Assembly (NCBI GenBank): GCA_902798585.1 | Contig: CADBXF010000019.1 | Location: 1-37,551, forward strand | Reading direction: 5' to 3' | Length of the DNA stretch: 37,551 nucleotides | From: an uncultured Lachnospiraceae bacterium | GTDB taxonomy: Bacteria > Bacillota > Clostridia > Lachnospirales > Lachnospiraceae | Shown here: one piece after another, positions 24,233 through 32,210 of the stretch | How the letters are laid out: the number at the start of each line of letters is the position of its first letter | Numbering within the stretch: the stretch's first letter is position 1 | Made by a program: the position numbers and the translations under genes | The notes under the pieces: generated by a model | Told to the model about the DNA's origin: nothing | Database searches by the model: none | Seen by the model: only the letters and a program-made list of their open reading frames with translations

Positions 24233-24982
24233 TTATTTTCCGCCGCCGATTCTCTGGCGAACCGCCTCATACATCAGCACGCCCGCCGCTACGGAGGCAT
24301 TCAGCGAATCCACATTGCCGCGCATCGGGATGGATGCTACCAAATCGCAGCTCTCCTTCACAAGGCGGCCGACGCCGCTCCCCTCGTTGCCGATGACGAT
24401 ACCGATGGCGCCGGTCATGTCAATGCGGTACATCGGTTCTCCGTCCATATCCGCACACACAAACCAGATGCCTTTCTTCTTCAGATCCTCCATGGTGCGG
24501 ACAAGGTTGGTCACCTTGGCAACCGGCGTGTAGTTGATTGCGCCTGCGCTCGTCTTGGCGACCACCGCCGTCAGCCCGACCGCGCGCTGCTTGGGAATGA
24601 TGATTCCGTGTGCTCCGGCCTGATTGGCCGTACGGAGGATTGCGCCGAGATTGTGCGGATCTTCGATTCCGTCGAGAAGAATCAAAAACGGCTTTTCGCC
24701 CTTGCTCTGCGCGGCGGCGAGAATATCGTCGACCTCCGCGTATTCATAGGCCGCTGCCTGCGCAATGACGCCCTGGTGATGCCCAGTCTGGCTCATCTGG
24801 TCCAGCCGCTCCTTCTCCGTAAACCGGATGAGCGTGTCGCCCTTCTTTGCCTCCCGGAGTATCGACTGAATCGGTCCGTCCGTGCAGCCCTTCAGGACAT
24901 ACAGTTTGTCGATGGTCTTGCCTGCGCGAAATGCCTCCAAAACGGCGTTTCGTCCCTCGATGGTATATTCCTCGTATCGCAT
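24233..24982 (-). CDS. rlmB: 23S rRNA (guanosine-2'-O)-methyltransferase RlmB, SpoU family
   Basis: This is a SPOUT (trefoil-knot) methyltransferase of 249 residues. The N-terminal substrate-binding domain (1-78) starts with EEYTIEGRNAVLEAF. The SpoU motifs are NLGAILRTAN (111-120), VIGNEGSGVG (196-205), and IPMRGNVDSLNAS (218-230). RlmB makes Gm2251 in the peptidyl-transferase region of 23S rRNA. A strong AGGAGG lies 5 bases before the ATG. It follows mrnC by 8 bases; cysS-mrnC-rlmB is a standard Firmicutes order. Paralogs of this family act on other rRNA or tRNA sites, so the exact target is by family resemblance. Confidence 0.93.
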   Translation of the reverse strand: MRYEEYTIEGRNAVLEAFRAGKTIDKLYVLKGCTDGPIQSILREAKKGDTLIRFTEKERLDQMSQTGHHQGVIAQAAAYEYAEVDDILAAAQSKGEKPFLILLDGIEDPHNLGAILRTANQAGAHGIIIPKQRAVGLTAVVAKTSAGAINYTPVAKVTNLVRTMEDLKKKGIWFVCADMDGEPMYRIDMTGAIGIVIGNEGSGVGRLVKESCDLVASIPMRGNVDSLNASVAAGVLMYEAVRQRIGGGK

Positions 24983-24990
24983 ACTGCCTC

Positions 24991-25461
24991 CTATTTTCCG
25001 CTCTCCGCGTTCTCCGAAGCCGCGTCAAACTTACGGATGGCCTCCGTAAGAAGCGAAACCATTCTCTCGTTCTGTCCCGTCAGATACCAATATCCGCAAA
25101 GCGCTTCAAACCCTGTAGCCAGACGATAGTCGGCGACAGTCGCATGCTTAGCGACGGAATGGGATTTGGCGTTTCTTCCGCGGCGCACAACCGACTGCTC
25201 CGCCTCCGTCAAATCCTCCTTAAGAATCGTCAGAATGCTCTTCTGCGCCGCAGCGTTCACATACCGGCAGGTGTGCCTGTGCATCGTGTTCACCGTGCGC
25301 TCCCCGCGTCCGATCACGATGGTGCGGACCAGGATTTCATAGGCGCAATCGCCGATGTATGCAAGCGTGAGCGGCGACAGTTCCGCGACTTTGCAATCGG
25401 CGATTCCTGCTTTCGCAAGAATCGCCGAAGCTGCATTTTGTTTTATTTCGTCAACTCCCAT
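24991..25461 (-). CDS. mrnC: Mini-ribonuclease III MrnC
   Basis: MrnC is a short RNase III-fold endonuclease that lacks the double-stranded RNA-binding domain and matures 23S rRNA ends in Firmicutes. The product has 156 residues. The RNase III signature LAYIGDCAYEILVR (33-46) contains catalytic Asp and Glu (D38, E42). A later basic VVRRGRNAKSHS segment and an ATGFEALCGYWYL motif fit the family. Its first 19 bases overlap the end of cysS, so it is translationally coupled to it. Confidence 0.94.
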   Translation of the reverse strand: MGVDEIKQNAASAILAKAGIADCKVAELSPLTLAYIGDCAYEILVRTIVIGRGERTVNTMHRHTCRYVNAAAQKSILTILKEDLTEAEQSVVRRGRNAKSHSVAKHATVADYRLATGFEALCGYWYLTGQNERMVSLLTEAIRKFDAASENAESGK

Positions 25462-26861
25462 ACGACGCCCTCTCTGGTGTCCTTGATCTGCACGCCGCGT
25501 GCCGCCAGCTCCTCACGGATGGCATCCGCTGCCGCAAAATCCTTCGCCTTCTTCGCCTCGGCGCGCTTGCCAATCATCTCCGCAACCCACGCCGCCAGCT
25601 CACTGTCCGCGCTCTCTTCCTTCTGCGGAAGCGGCTCCGTCAGGTCGAGTCCGAGCACCTCGTCGAAGCTCTTCGCCAGTGCCTTCTTCGTCGCATCGTT
25701 CGTATCGGCCTTGAGCACATCGTACAAAACCGTGATGGCGGAAGCGGTATTGATATCGTTGGCCAGCGCATCCTCAAACTGCGTGCGGTACTGCGCGAAT
25801 ACCGCCTCGTCCACCGCACCGTCTGCAGCGAGGGAGGAAACGCGTCTGCGCAGCTTCTCATACGCCGCCTTCACCTGATCCATCACATCGTAGGAAAACT
25901 CCAACGGCTTGCGGTAGTGCGACTGCAGGCAGAACATGCGGTAAACCAGAGGATGATAGCCCTTTTCCTCGATTACGGAAACCGTCAGAATTCCGCCCTT
26001 GCTCTTGCTCATCTTGCCGTTCTTGTCATTCAGGTGGTTCACATGGAACCAGTAGTTGCACCATTTGTGGCCGAGATACGACTCGGACTGCGCAATCTCA
26101 TTCGTGTGATGCGGGAAAATGTTGTCCACACCGCCGCAATGGATGTCCATATACTCTCCGAGATGCTTCATGCTGATGCAGGAGCACTCGATGTGCCATC
26201 CGGGATAACCGACGCCCCACGGGCTGTCCCACTTGAGGGCCTGATCCTCGAATTTGGACTTCGTAAACCAAAGCACGAAATCGTTTTTATTTTTCTTGTT
26301 CTCATCCACATCGACATCGTCGCGCACACCCTCGAGGAGCGACTCCTCGCTGTGGTTCGTGAGCACATAGTATTCCTTCAGCTTCGATGTGTCGAAATAC
26401 ACATTCTCGCCGGCGCGGTACGCATAGCCTTTCTCCAAAAGCACCTCGATCATGTGAATGAACTCGGGGATGCAGTTGGTGGCGGGCTCCACCACATCGG
26501 GCATCTTGATATTCAGCTTCCGGCAGTCGGCGAAAAATGCATCCGTATAGAACTTCGCAATCTCCATGACGGTCTTGTGCTCGCGCTGTGCGCCCTTGAC
26601 CATCTTGTCCTCGCCGTTGTCCCCGTCGTCGGAAAGATGACCGACATCGGTGATATTCATCACGCGCTTGACATCGTAACCCAGGTAGCGAAGCGTCTTC
26701 TCGAGGACATCCTCCTCGATGTAGCTGCGCAGATTGCCGATATGCGCAAAATGGTACACCGTCGGTCCGCAGGTGTACATCAAAACCTTGCCGGGTTCGT
26801 TCGGAACAAAGGTCTCCACCCGGCGGGTCAGCGTATTGTACAATGAAACTCTGTCTTCCAT
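25443..26861 (-). CDS. cysS: Cysteinyl-tRNA synthetase
   Basis: CysS charges tRNA-Cys with cysteine. From the ATG at 26861 (AAAGGAG 7 bases upstream) the product has 472 residues, the usual length. The frame stays open to 27008, but that extension covers the end of the kinase gene. Landmarks are the zinc ligand C31 in YTCGPTVYH, the HIGN motif (40-43), the zinc-binding GWHIECSCISMKHLGEYMDIHCGG region with FPHHTNEIAQSE, and KMSKS (283-287). The C-terminal helical anticodon-binding domain follows. No T-box is present in the 50 bases upstream. Confidence 0.97.
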   Translation of the reverse strand: MEDRVSLYNTLTRRVETFVPNEPGKVLMYTCGPTVYHFAHIGNLRSYIEEDVLEKTLRYLGYDVKRVMNITDVGHLSDDGDNGEDKMVKGAQREHKTVMEIAKFYTDAFFADCRKLNIKMPDVVEPATNCIPEFIHMIEVLLEKGYAYRAGENVYFDTSKLKEYYVLTNHSEESLLEGVRDDVDVDENKKNKNDFVLWFTKSKFEDQALKWDSPWGVGYPGWHIECSCISMKHLGEYMDIHCGGVDNIFPHHTNEIAQSESYLGHKWCNYWFHVNHLNDKNGKMSKSKGGILTVSVIEEKGYHPLVYRMFCLQSHYRKPLEFSYDVMDQVKAAYEKLRRRVSSLAADGAVDEAVFAQYRTQFEDALANDINTASAITVLYDVLKADTNDATKKALAKSFDEVLGLDLTEPLPQKEESADSELAAWVAEMIGKRAEAKKAKDFAAADAIREELAARGVQIKDTREGVVWELTK

Positions 26862-26911
26862 GATAATCTCCTTTGGCTGCACCATGGCAGCGTTAATTAT
26901 TTGCTCCCGTC

Positions 26912-27742
26912 TTACGAAAGGCCGAGCATGCGTATATATGCGGGGAGTGCGAGCTCGAATTTTACGCCGTACCAATGGCTCTCGTCTCCCACCGTCTTCT
27001 CGATACACAAAAGCGTGAAGTCCGCGGCAATGCGCGCAGCCTCCTGCTCGTTAAAGCCCTGCATCAGCGCTCCGACGAACGCCGAGGCATACACATCTCC
27101 CGTGCCGTGACAGCCGGTTTCAAACTTCCGGTGCTCATAGTAGGTGGAGACACCGTTGACATTGACAACAACGCCCGTGCGACCCTCCCGGTAGGAAACG
27201 CCGGTCATTACAATCGTCTTAGCGCCCCTCTCGCGAAGCTTCGCAAGAAGCGACTCGATGTAATCTCTGTCATATGAGGTCCGGTATTCCGTGCCCGTCA
27301 TAAGACACGCCTCGGTGATGTTCGGAAGCGTGATGTCCGCCTCGCAGCACAGCTTTGCCATCTCTTCGGCATATGCGGCGTCAAAGCCGACATACAATTT
27401 GCCGTTGTCCGCCATCGCGGGATCGACAATCACCGGGCCTTTGCAGTGCGTCTTGATGATATTCCGCACATACCCGATCTGTTCGATACTTCCGAGATAT
27501 CCCGTATATACGGCGTCGAAATGAATCCGGTCCTTCTTCCACTGTGCACTGATTCCGGGCATATCCTCCGAGAGATCGCGGAATGTGAACCCGGAAAATC
27601 CGGCCGTATGATTGGACAAAACCGCCGAGGGAAGGATACATGTCTCCGTCCCCGAGGCCGAAAGTATCGGCAGCGCCACGGTCATGGAGCACTGGCCGAT
27701 ACAGGAGATATCCTGAATCGTCAACACTTTCTTATAAGCCAT
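26912..27742 (-). CDS. Pyridoxamine/pyridoxal kinase (PdxY-like)
   Basis: This is a ribokinase-fold enzyme of 276 residues that phosphorylates B6 vitamers in the PLP salvage pathway. Visible motifs are LTIQDISCIGQCSMTVALPILSA at the N-terminus, the vitamer-pocket residues in TGYLGS, VIVDPAMADNGKLY, LPNITEACLMTG, and the catalytic GTGD (213-216) in GCHGTGDVYASAF. AAGGAG lies 8 bases before the ATG. It sits 30 bases after tex and 50 before cysS. Two PLP-dependent aminotransferases occur elsewhere in the window, but there is no operon link. Confidence 0.9.
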   Translation of the reverse strand: MAYKKVLTIQDISCIGQCSMTVALPILSASGTETCILPSAVLSNHTAGFSGFTFRDLSEDMPGISAQWKKDRIHFDAVYTGYLGSIEQIGYVRNIIKTHCKGPVIVDPAMADNGKLYVGFDAAYAEEMAKLCCEADITLPNITEACLMTGTEYRTSYDRDYIESLLAKLRERGAKTIVMTGVSYREGRTGVVVNVNGVSTYYEHRKFETGCHGTGDVYASAFVGALMQGFNEQEAARIAADFTLLCIEKTVGDESHWYGVKFELALPAYIRMLGLS

Positions 27743-27772
27743 AGTCTCACTCCTTTTTGCAAAATGCAGGCA

Positions 27773-30076
27773 TCAATCATGCCAATTCTGTCGAATCAGA
27801 CGAGCCATCTCGGTATCGCGGTTTCTCGCCGGGCTCTCCGGTCTTCCCTTCGGGCGCCGGTCTCCCCTGTTCTGGGCGGGAGCATCCTTTTTCTTCTGCT
27901 CCGCCTTGTTCGGCGCCGCAGGCGCATCCTGCGACCGCATCGACAGCTGGATTCTCTTCCGCTTCTCGTCGACGCTCAGCACCCGCACATCCACGATATC
28001 GCCGATTTTGACGACATCCAGCGGATGCTTGACATACTCATCCGACAGCTCGCTGATATGTACCAGTCCGTCCTGATGCACGCCGATATCGACAAAGGCA
28101 CCGAAATCAATGACATTGCGAACCGTGCCCTTCAGCATCATTCCGGGCTTCAAATCCGAAATTTCCAGAACGTCGCTCCGCAAAATCGGCTTGGGCATAT
28201 CCTCTCTGGGATCGCGGGAAGGCTTCTCCAGTTCTCCGATAATGTCCGTCAGAGTGATTTCGCCGACGCCGAGCTCCGCCGCCATCGCTGCCGTGTCGCG
28301 AACTTTGGCGCGCATACCCTTCGCGCCGCCGGCTGCGATATCCGCCGCCGTAAATCCGAGTTTTGTCAGCAGCGCATAAGCCGCTGCGTAACTCTCCGGA
28401 TGCACGCCGGTATTGTCAAGGACCTCCTCGCCGCCCCGGATGCGAAGGAAACCCGCACATTGCTCATACGCTTTCGGTCCCAGCTTCGCTACCTTGAGGA
28501 GGTCCCTGCGACATCGGAAACTCCCGTTCTCCTCGCGGTAGGAAACGATATTTTTCGCGAGCGTCTTATTGATTCCGGAGACATACTCCAGGAGCGAAAC
28601 GCTCGCCGTATTTACATCCACGCCGACGCGGTTTACGCAGTCCTCCACCACGCCGCCGAGATTTTCCGCCAACTTCTTTTGATTCATGTCGTGCTGATAC
28701 TGCCCCACACCGATGGCCTGCGGCTCAATCTTTACAAGCTCCGCAAGCGGATCCTGAAGGCGTCTCGCAATCGACGCCGCGCTTCTGGCGCCGACATCGA
28801 GCTTCGGAAACTCCTCCGTCGCAAGCTTGCTGGCCGAGTACACGCTCGCGCCCGCCTCGTTGACAATCGCGTACGACACCTTGCGCGGAATCTCCGAGAG
28901 CAGCTCGACTATCACCTTCTCGGACTCGCGGGAGGCCGTACCGTTGCCTAAGGAAATCAGATCAACGCCGAAATGCGCGATGATTTTCTTAAGCATCGCC
29001 TTGGATTCCTCGATTTTCTTCTGCGGTTCCGTCGGATAAATGACGACCGTGTAAAGCACCTTGCCGGTCGCATCGACAACCGCAAGCTTACAGCCCGTGC
29101 GGAACGCCGGATCCCAGCCGAGCACGACCTTGCCGGCGATGGGAGGCTGCATGAGAAGCTGCTCGAGGTTCTTATCAAACACCTTGATTGCGCCGTCCTC
29201 GGCATCCTCGGTGAGCGCATTGCGAATCTCCCGCTCGATGGAGGGCGCAATCAGTCTGCGGTACGCATCGGCAACCGCAAGCTTCAGATACGGCGTTGTG
29301 TTCGGATTATCGCTGACAATCACCTGCTTCTCGAGGTAGCGCAGAATATCCTCCTCCGGCGCCTCGATACTGACGGCGAGTACCTTTTCATTCTCTCCGC
29401 GGTTGACCGCCAAAACGCGGTATCCGCTCATCTTCTCAAGCGACGACGAAAAATCCTTGTACATGTCGTACACGGTCGGCTCGCCCTCGCTCTTGTCCTT
29501 TGCCTCCGAGTGAAGCAATCCCTTCTTCATCGTGATATCGCGGATGTAATTGCGATAGTCCGCGGAGTCGCTTACGGTCTCCGCCACGATATCCATAGCG
29601 CCCTGAATCGCCTGCCGCACATCCGTAACGCCCTTCTCCTCGGAGAGGAAGTTCTCTGCCTCCTCCTCCATCGTGCGCCCGGTCTGCTGCGCGGACAGAA
29701 TCTCCGCAAGGCCGTCCAGCCCCTTCTCCTTCGCGTCGGTAGCGCGCGTGCGGCGCTTCGGGCGGTACGGGCGGTACAAATCCTCCACGGCCACCATCGT
29801 CGTCGCCTCCTCGATGGCCTTCCGAAGCTCCGCCGTGAGCTTACCCTGCTCCTCGATGGTCGCAATCACCTGCTGCTTCTTGTCCTCGAGGTTTCGAAGG
29901 TAGGTCAGGCGCTCGAACAAATCGCGCAGCTGCTCATCGTTGAGCTGTCCCGTAGCTTCCTTGCGGTAGCGCGCGATGAAGGGAATCGTGTTGCCCTCGT
30001 CAATCAGCGCAATCGCCGCCTCAACCTGCGTAACCTTGATATTCAGTTCCTTCGCTATCGTCTGTGAAATCGTCAT
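27773..30076 (-). CDS. tex: Tex family RNA-binding transcription accessory protein
   Basis: Tex (YqgF/RuvX-like, helix-hairpin-helix and S1) is a conserved cytoplasmic nucleic-acid-binding protein linked to transcription and RNA handling. The product has 767 residues. It opens with KELNIKVTQVEAAIALIDEGNTIPFIARYRKEATG, the family hallmark. A YqgF-like RNase H-fold domain lies at about 325-450, with VLGWDPAFRTGCKLAVVD. Helix-hairpin-helix elements are at about 490-560 and an S1 domain at about 645-718. The last 45 residues are a Lys/Arg/Pro/Ala-rich tail that varies among species. AGAGGA lies 10 bases before the ATG. It lies 70 bases after ispF. Confidence 0.95.
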   Translation of the reverse strand: MTISQTIAKELNIKVTQVEAAIALIDEGNTIPFIARYRKEATGQLNDEQLRDLFERLTYLRNLEDKKQQVIATIEEQGKLTAELRKAIEEATTMVAVEDLYRPYRPKRRTRATDAKEKGLDGLAEILSAQQTGRTMEEEAENFLSEEKGVTDVRQAIQGAMDIVAETVSDSADYRNYIRDITMKKGLLHSEAKDKSEGEPTVYDMYKDFSSSLEKMSGYRVLAVNRGENEKVLAVSIEAPEEDILRYLEKQVIVSDNPNTTPYLKLAVADAYRRLIAPSIEREIRNALTEDAEDGAIKVFDKNLEQLLMQPPIAGKVVLGWDPAFRTGCKLAVVDATGKVLYTVVIYPTEPQKKIEESKAMLKKIIAHFGVDLISLGNGTASRESEKVIVELLSEIPRKVSYAIVNEAGASVYSASKLATEEFPKLDVGARSAASIARRLQDPLAELVKIEPQAIGVGQYQHDMNQKKLAENLGGVVEDCVNRVGVDVNTASVSLLEYVSGINKTLAKNIVSYREENGSFRCRRDLLKVAKLGPKAYEQCAGFLRIRGGEEVLDNTGVHPESYAAAYALLTKLGFTAADIAAGGAKGMRAKVRDTAAMAAELGVGEITLTDIIGELEKPSRDPREDMPKPILRSDVLEISDLKPGMMLKGTVRNVIDFGAFVDIGVHQDGLVHISELSDEYVKHPLDVVKIGDIVDVRVLSVDEKRKRIQLSMRSQDAPAAPNKAEQKKKDAPAQNRGDRRPKGRPESPARNRDTEMARLIRQNWHD

Positions 30077-30146
30077 CTTCGCAAATTCCTCTCAATCGAT
30101 TGTCCTTCGTCCGGCGCAACGGTAAATGTCGCCGCAAAATCACCGC

Positions 30147-30698
30147 TCAGGCCATATTGCAGCCGTTACATCCGCCGGCTCCGGGGCACCCCGCACATCC
30201 GCCGTTCGTCATTCCGGTATAGGGAAGCATCGGCTCCAGAAGGCATACCGCCTGCGCCGCAATCCCCTCTCCGGCGCCCGTAAATCCGAGTCCTTCCTCC
30301 GTCGTCGCCTTGACGCTCACGCAGTCAATCGGAATCTGCAGATCGTCTGCGATATTGCCGCGCATCTCGTTGATGTAATCCCGAAGCTTCGGCCTCTGGG
30401 CAATCACCGTGGCGTCGATATTGCCAATCACATAGCACTGTCCCGCAACAAGGTCGCCGACCTTGCGAAGCAGCACCCTCGAATCGATGTTCTTATACGC
30501 TCCGTCCGTATCCGGAAAATGCAGCCCGATATCCCCGAGCGCACATGCCCCGAGGAGCGCATCCATAATCGCGTGCAGCAGGACATCCGCATCGGAGTGC
30601 CCCGCAAGTCCCCGCTCAAACGGCACGGTGACTCCGCCCAAAATCAGCGGTCTCCCCTCCGTCAGCCGGTGCACATCATATCCCGTTCCGATTCGCAT
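30147..30698 (-). CDS. ispF: 2-C-methyl-D-erythritol 2,4-cyclodiphosphate synthase IspF with a Cys-rich tail
   Basis: IspF closes the cyclodiphosphate in the MEP pathway of isoprenoid synthesis, releasing CMP. The metal site is intact: D8-V9-H10 and H42. Other motifs are [42 protein letters not shown], and [19 protein letters not shown]. The normal enzyme ends near residue 157. This one continues to 183 with a Gly-rich tail carrying C168, C171, C177 and C180 (CxxC-x5-CxxC). The tail could bind zinc or an iron-sulfur cluster. It has its own promoter and is the first gene of the ispF-tex-kinase-cysS run. No ispD is present. Confidence 0.95.
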   Translation of the reverse strand: MRIGTGYDVHRLTEGRPLILGGVTVPFERGLAGHSDADVLLHAIMDALLGACALGDIGLHFPDTDGAYKNIDSRVLLRKVGDLVAGQCYVIGNIDATVIAQRPKLRDYINEMRGNIADDLQIPIDCVSVKATTEEGLGFTGAGEGIAAQAVCLLEPMLPYTGMTNGGCAGCPGAGGCNGCNMA

Positions 30699-30807
30699 AC
30701 ATTTTCCGCCTTTCCGTCACGCCGTAACCGGTTTTCCCTGCTGTTCTCCTCAGCCGTCCGGACGGGCCCTGTTATCGCCGCTGTTCCGAACCGACATACT
30801 CCTTACG

Positions 30808-30836
30808 ATGATACCACGAACCGCCGGAAAATGCAA
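30808..30836 (-). promoter_or_regulatory. Promoter of ispF and downstream genes
   Basis: On the minus strand TTGCAT (30831-30836) and TATCAT (30808-30813) are 17 bases apart, with TGG before the -10. The leader of about 100 bases contains the palindrome CCGTCCGGACGG (30754-30765). Confidence 0.78.
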
Positions 30837-30885
30837 TCAAAGGATGACAAAGCAGGACCGTATTTGCCTTATTTCCCGTTAGAGG

Positions 30886-30914
30886 TTGAATTTTACGAAG
30901 AACGGTGCTATTCT
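30886..30914 (+). promoter_or_regulatory. Promoter of the barnase/barstar operon
   Basis: TTGAAT (30886-30891) and TATTCT (30909-30914) are 17 bases apart, with TGC before the -10. It is divergent from the ispF promoter. The predicted start falls on the inverted repeat at 30921-30939. Confidence 0.75.
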
Positions 30915-30920
30915 CAAATT

Positions 30921-30939
30921 GTTCCGAGCTCTTCGGAAC
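30921..30939 (+). promoter_or_regulatory. Perfect inverted repeat at the barnase transcription start
   Basis: GTTCCGA (30921-30927) and TCGGAAC (30933-30939) are perfect 7-base arms around GCTCT. It lies 6 bases after the -10 hexamer and 17 bases before the ribosome binding site. It could be an operator or a 5' mRNA hairpin. Confidence 0.5.
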
Positions 30940-30965
30940 CGAAAATGAATCTTACGGAGTTCCCT

Positions 30966-31646
30966 ATGGAAGCGCTTCTTCGATTTTTGAAAAACTATAA
31001 AAAGCACCCCGTGCTGGCGACAATCGTCGTTCTTCTGCTCCTCGGCGCAGGCATCTGGCTCTTCATCCAGGCGCAGAAGACGCAGGGTTCCGAAGTCGGG
31101 CCGACCCCGATGGTTGTGACGGTAACGCCGACCGGAGTTCCCGACATCTCGCCGACGGACACGCCGGAACCCGCAACGCCTACCCCGGAATACACGGCGA
31201 CGCCGACTCTGACACCGGCGGTTCCGACCCCGACACAGGCTGCGAAACCGACAAAGACGCCGACGCCGACAACGGCGCCTACCGCGACGCCGACCCCGAC
31301 GCCTGCGATTGACGAGAACGGCTCGTATTACAGCAAAAAGGATGTCGCTTTGTATATTCACACCTACGGACATCTCCCCGGAAACTTCATCACGAAGAAG
31401 GAGGCCGAGGCGCTCGGCTGGACCGGCGGAAGCGTCGAGCGCTATGCAAAGGGCAAAGCCATCGGCGGCGACAGCTTCGGCAATTACGAGGGTAAGCTTC
31501 CGAAGAAGAACGGCCGCAAATACTACGAGTGCGATATCGACACCAAGGGCGCCAAAAGCCGTGGCGCAAAGCGCATCATCTTCTCGAACGACGGTCTGAT
31601 TTTCTACACCGACGACCATTATGAAAACTTCGAGCAATTGTATTAG
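30966..31646 (+). CDS. Membrane-anchored barnase-type ribonuclease
   Basis: I chose the ATG at 30966 because GGAG lies 6 bases upstream; an ATG at 30945 is less well placed. The product has 226 residues. A basic N-terminus leads to a membrane helix (about 15-35) with no clear cleavage site, then a Thr/Pro-rich stalk (about 45-115), then a barnase domain (about 119-226). That domain has HTYGHLPGNFITKKEAEALGW and AIGGDSFGNYEGKLP. The catalytic set is present: E188 (barnase Glu73), R199 and R203 (Arg83, Arg87), and H218 (His102) in DDHYENF. It should cleave RNA outside the cell while staying tethered to the membrane. The barstar inhibitor gene follows 20 bases downstream. Confidence 0.9.
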   Translation: MEALLRFLKNYKKHPVLATIVVLLLLGAGIWLFIQAQKTQGSEVGPTPMVVTVTPTGVPDISPTDTPEPATPTPEYTATPTLTPAVPTPTQAAKPTKTPTPTTAPTATPTPTPAIDENGSYYSKKDVALYIHTYGHLPGNFITKKEAEALGWTGGSVERYAKGKAIGGDSFGNYEGKLPKKNGRKYYECDIDTKGAKSRGAKRIIFSNDGLIFYTDDHYENFEQLY

Positions 31647-31666
31647 TTATGCAGGGAGTATGAACC

Positions 31667-31939
31667 ATGAGAACCATTGTTTTGGACGGGCTTTACATGA
31701 ATACACGGGAGGCGACGCACGAATACCTTGCAAGACGCCTGCATTTTCCCTCCTACTACGGACGCAACCTCGATGCGCTCCACGACCTTCTGACGGAGCC
31801 CTGCGAACCGACGCAGATCATCCTCTACCGGAAAACATGCATGTTGCAAAAGCTCGGTGATTACGGCGAAATTCTTCTCACCGTTCTCCGCGACGCCGCA
31901 TCGGAAAATGCTTCTCTCCGCTTCGCCGAGGACAACTGA
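31667..31939 (+). CDS. Barstar-type ribonuclease inhibitor
   Basis: The product has 90 residues, the same size as barstar, and is cytoplasmic. The inhibitory helix FPSYYGRNLDALHDLL (27-42) carries Asp at 36 and 40, matching barstar Asp35 and Asp39, which block the ribonuclease active site. A C-terminal VLRDAASENASLRF segment fits the family. GGGAG lies 8 bases before the ATG. It is cotranscribed with the ribonuclease and followed by a strong terminator, so the two form a toxin-immunity pair. Confidence 0.92.
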   Translation: MRTIVLDGLYMNTREATHEYLARRLHFPSYYGRNLDALHDLLTEPCEPTQIILYRKTCMLQKLGDYGEILLTVLRDAASENASLRFAEDN

Positions 31940-31946
31940 AATACAC

Positions 31947-31973
31947 AAAGGACCGCTGCGGCGGTCCTTTTTT
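31947..31973 (+). terminator. Rho-independent terminator of the barnase/barstar operon
   Basis: AAAGGACCGC (31947-31956) pairs perfectly with GCGGTCCTTT (31961-31970) around a TGCG tetraloop, followed by more T residues. Confidence 0.95.
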
Positions 31974-31986
31974 GTACCGAGAAACA

Positions 31987-32020
31987 CAAAAAAGGCAGAT
32001 GCCGTATGGCACCTGCCTTT
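31987..32020 (-). terminator. Rho-independent terminator of tRNA-Met
   Basis: On the minus strand AAAGGCAGGTGCC pairs with GGCATCTGCCTTT (one G-U pair) around a short loop, followed by TTT. It lies just past the tRNA 3' end. Confidence 0.92.
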
Positions 32021-32022
32021 GC

Positions 32023-32096
32023 TAGCGAAGGGGGGAGTCGAACCCTCGACACTACGGGTATGAACCGTATGCTCTAGCCAACTGAGCTACTTCGCC
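32023..32096 (-). tRNA. tRNA-Met (anticodon CAT), elongator type
   Basis: This is a 74-nt cloverleaf. The acceptor stem is GGCGAAG/CTTCGCT with a G1-U72 wobble and discriminator A. The D-arm is GCTCAGTTGGCTAGAGC. The anticodon stem TACGG/CCGTA has loop TTCATAC, and the T-loop is GTTCGAC. The loop sequence and G1-U72 match elongator tRNA-Met of Firmicutes. They differ from initiator tRNA and from the tRNA-Ile2 loop CTCATAA. The CCA end is not encoded. Confidence 0.94.
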
Positions 32097-32103
32097 GTTT
32101 TAA

Positions 32104-32121
32104 GCCGCTCTTTTTGAGCGG
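32104..32121 (-). repeat. Hairpin in the tRNA-Met leader
   Basis: On the minus strand CCGCTC and GAGCGG flank an AAAAA loop, between the predicted start (near 32124) and the tRNA 5' end. It may be part of the precursor processed by RNase P. Confidence 0.45.
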
Positions 32122-32130
32122 TACTTCGCT

Positions 32131-32158
32131 ATTATACCATGAACCTTCGGTTTGTCAA
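32131..32158 (-). promoter_or_regulatory. Consensus promoter of tRNA-Met
   Basis: Perfect TTGACA (32153-32158) and TATAAT (32131-32136) on the minus strand are 16 bases apart, with TGG before the -10. This is the closest to consensus in the window, as expected for a tRNA gene. Confidence 0.92.
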
Positions 32159-32210
32159 GCAGTAATCGAAAAAAAGTTGCAAACTGCAGGATGACATCTC
32201 TCCGCAGGCA

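Noticed and set aside
26862..26911. T-box or other riboswitch in front of cysS
   Set aside because: Only 50 bases separate the genes. No T-box motif or terminator/antiterminator is present, only a short GCTGC/GCAGC stem.
30126..30965. Upstream extension of the barnase frame
   Set aside because: It runs antisense through ispF and across both promoters. The ribosome binding site, membrane helix and promoter fit the start at 30966.
32159..32210. Terminator after cdd
   Set aside because: There is a T-run on the minus strand, but the candidate stems before it are only 3-4 bases.
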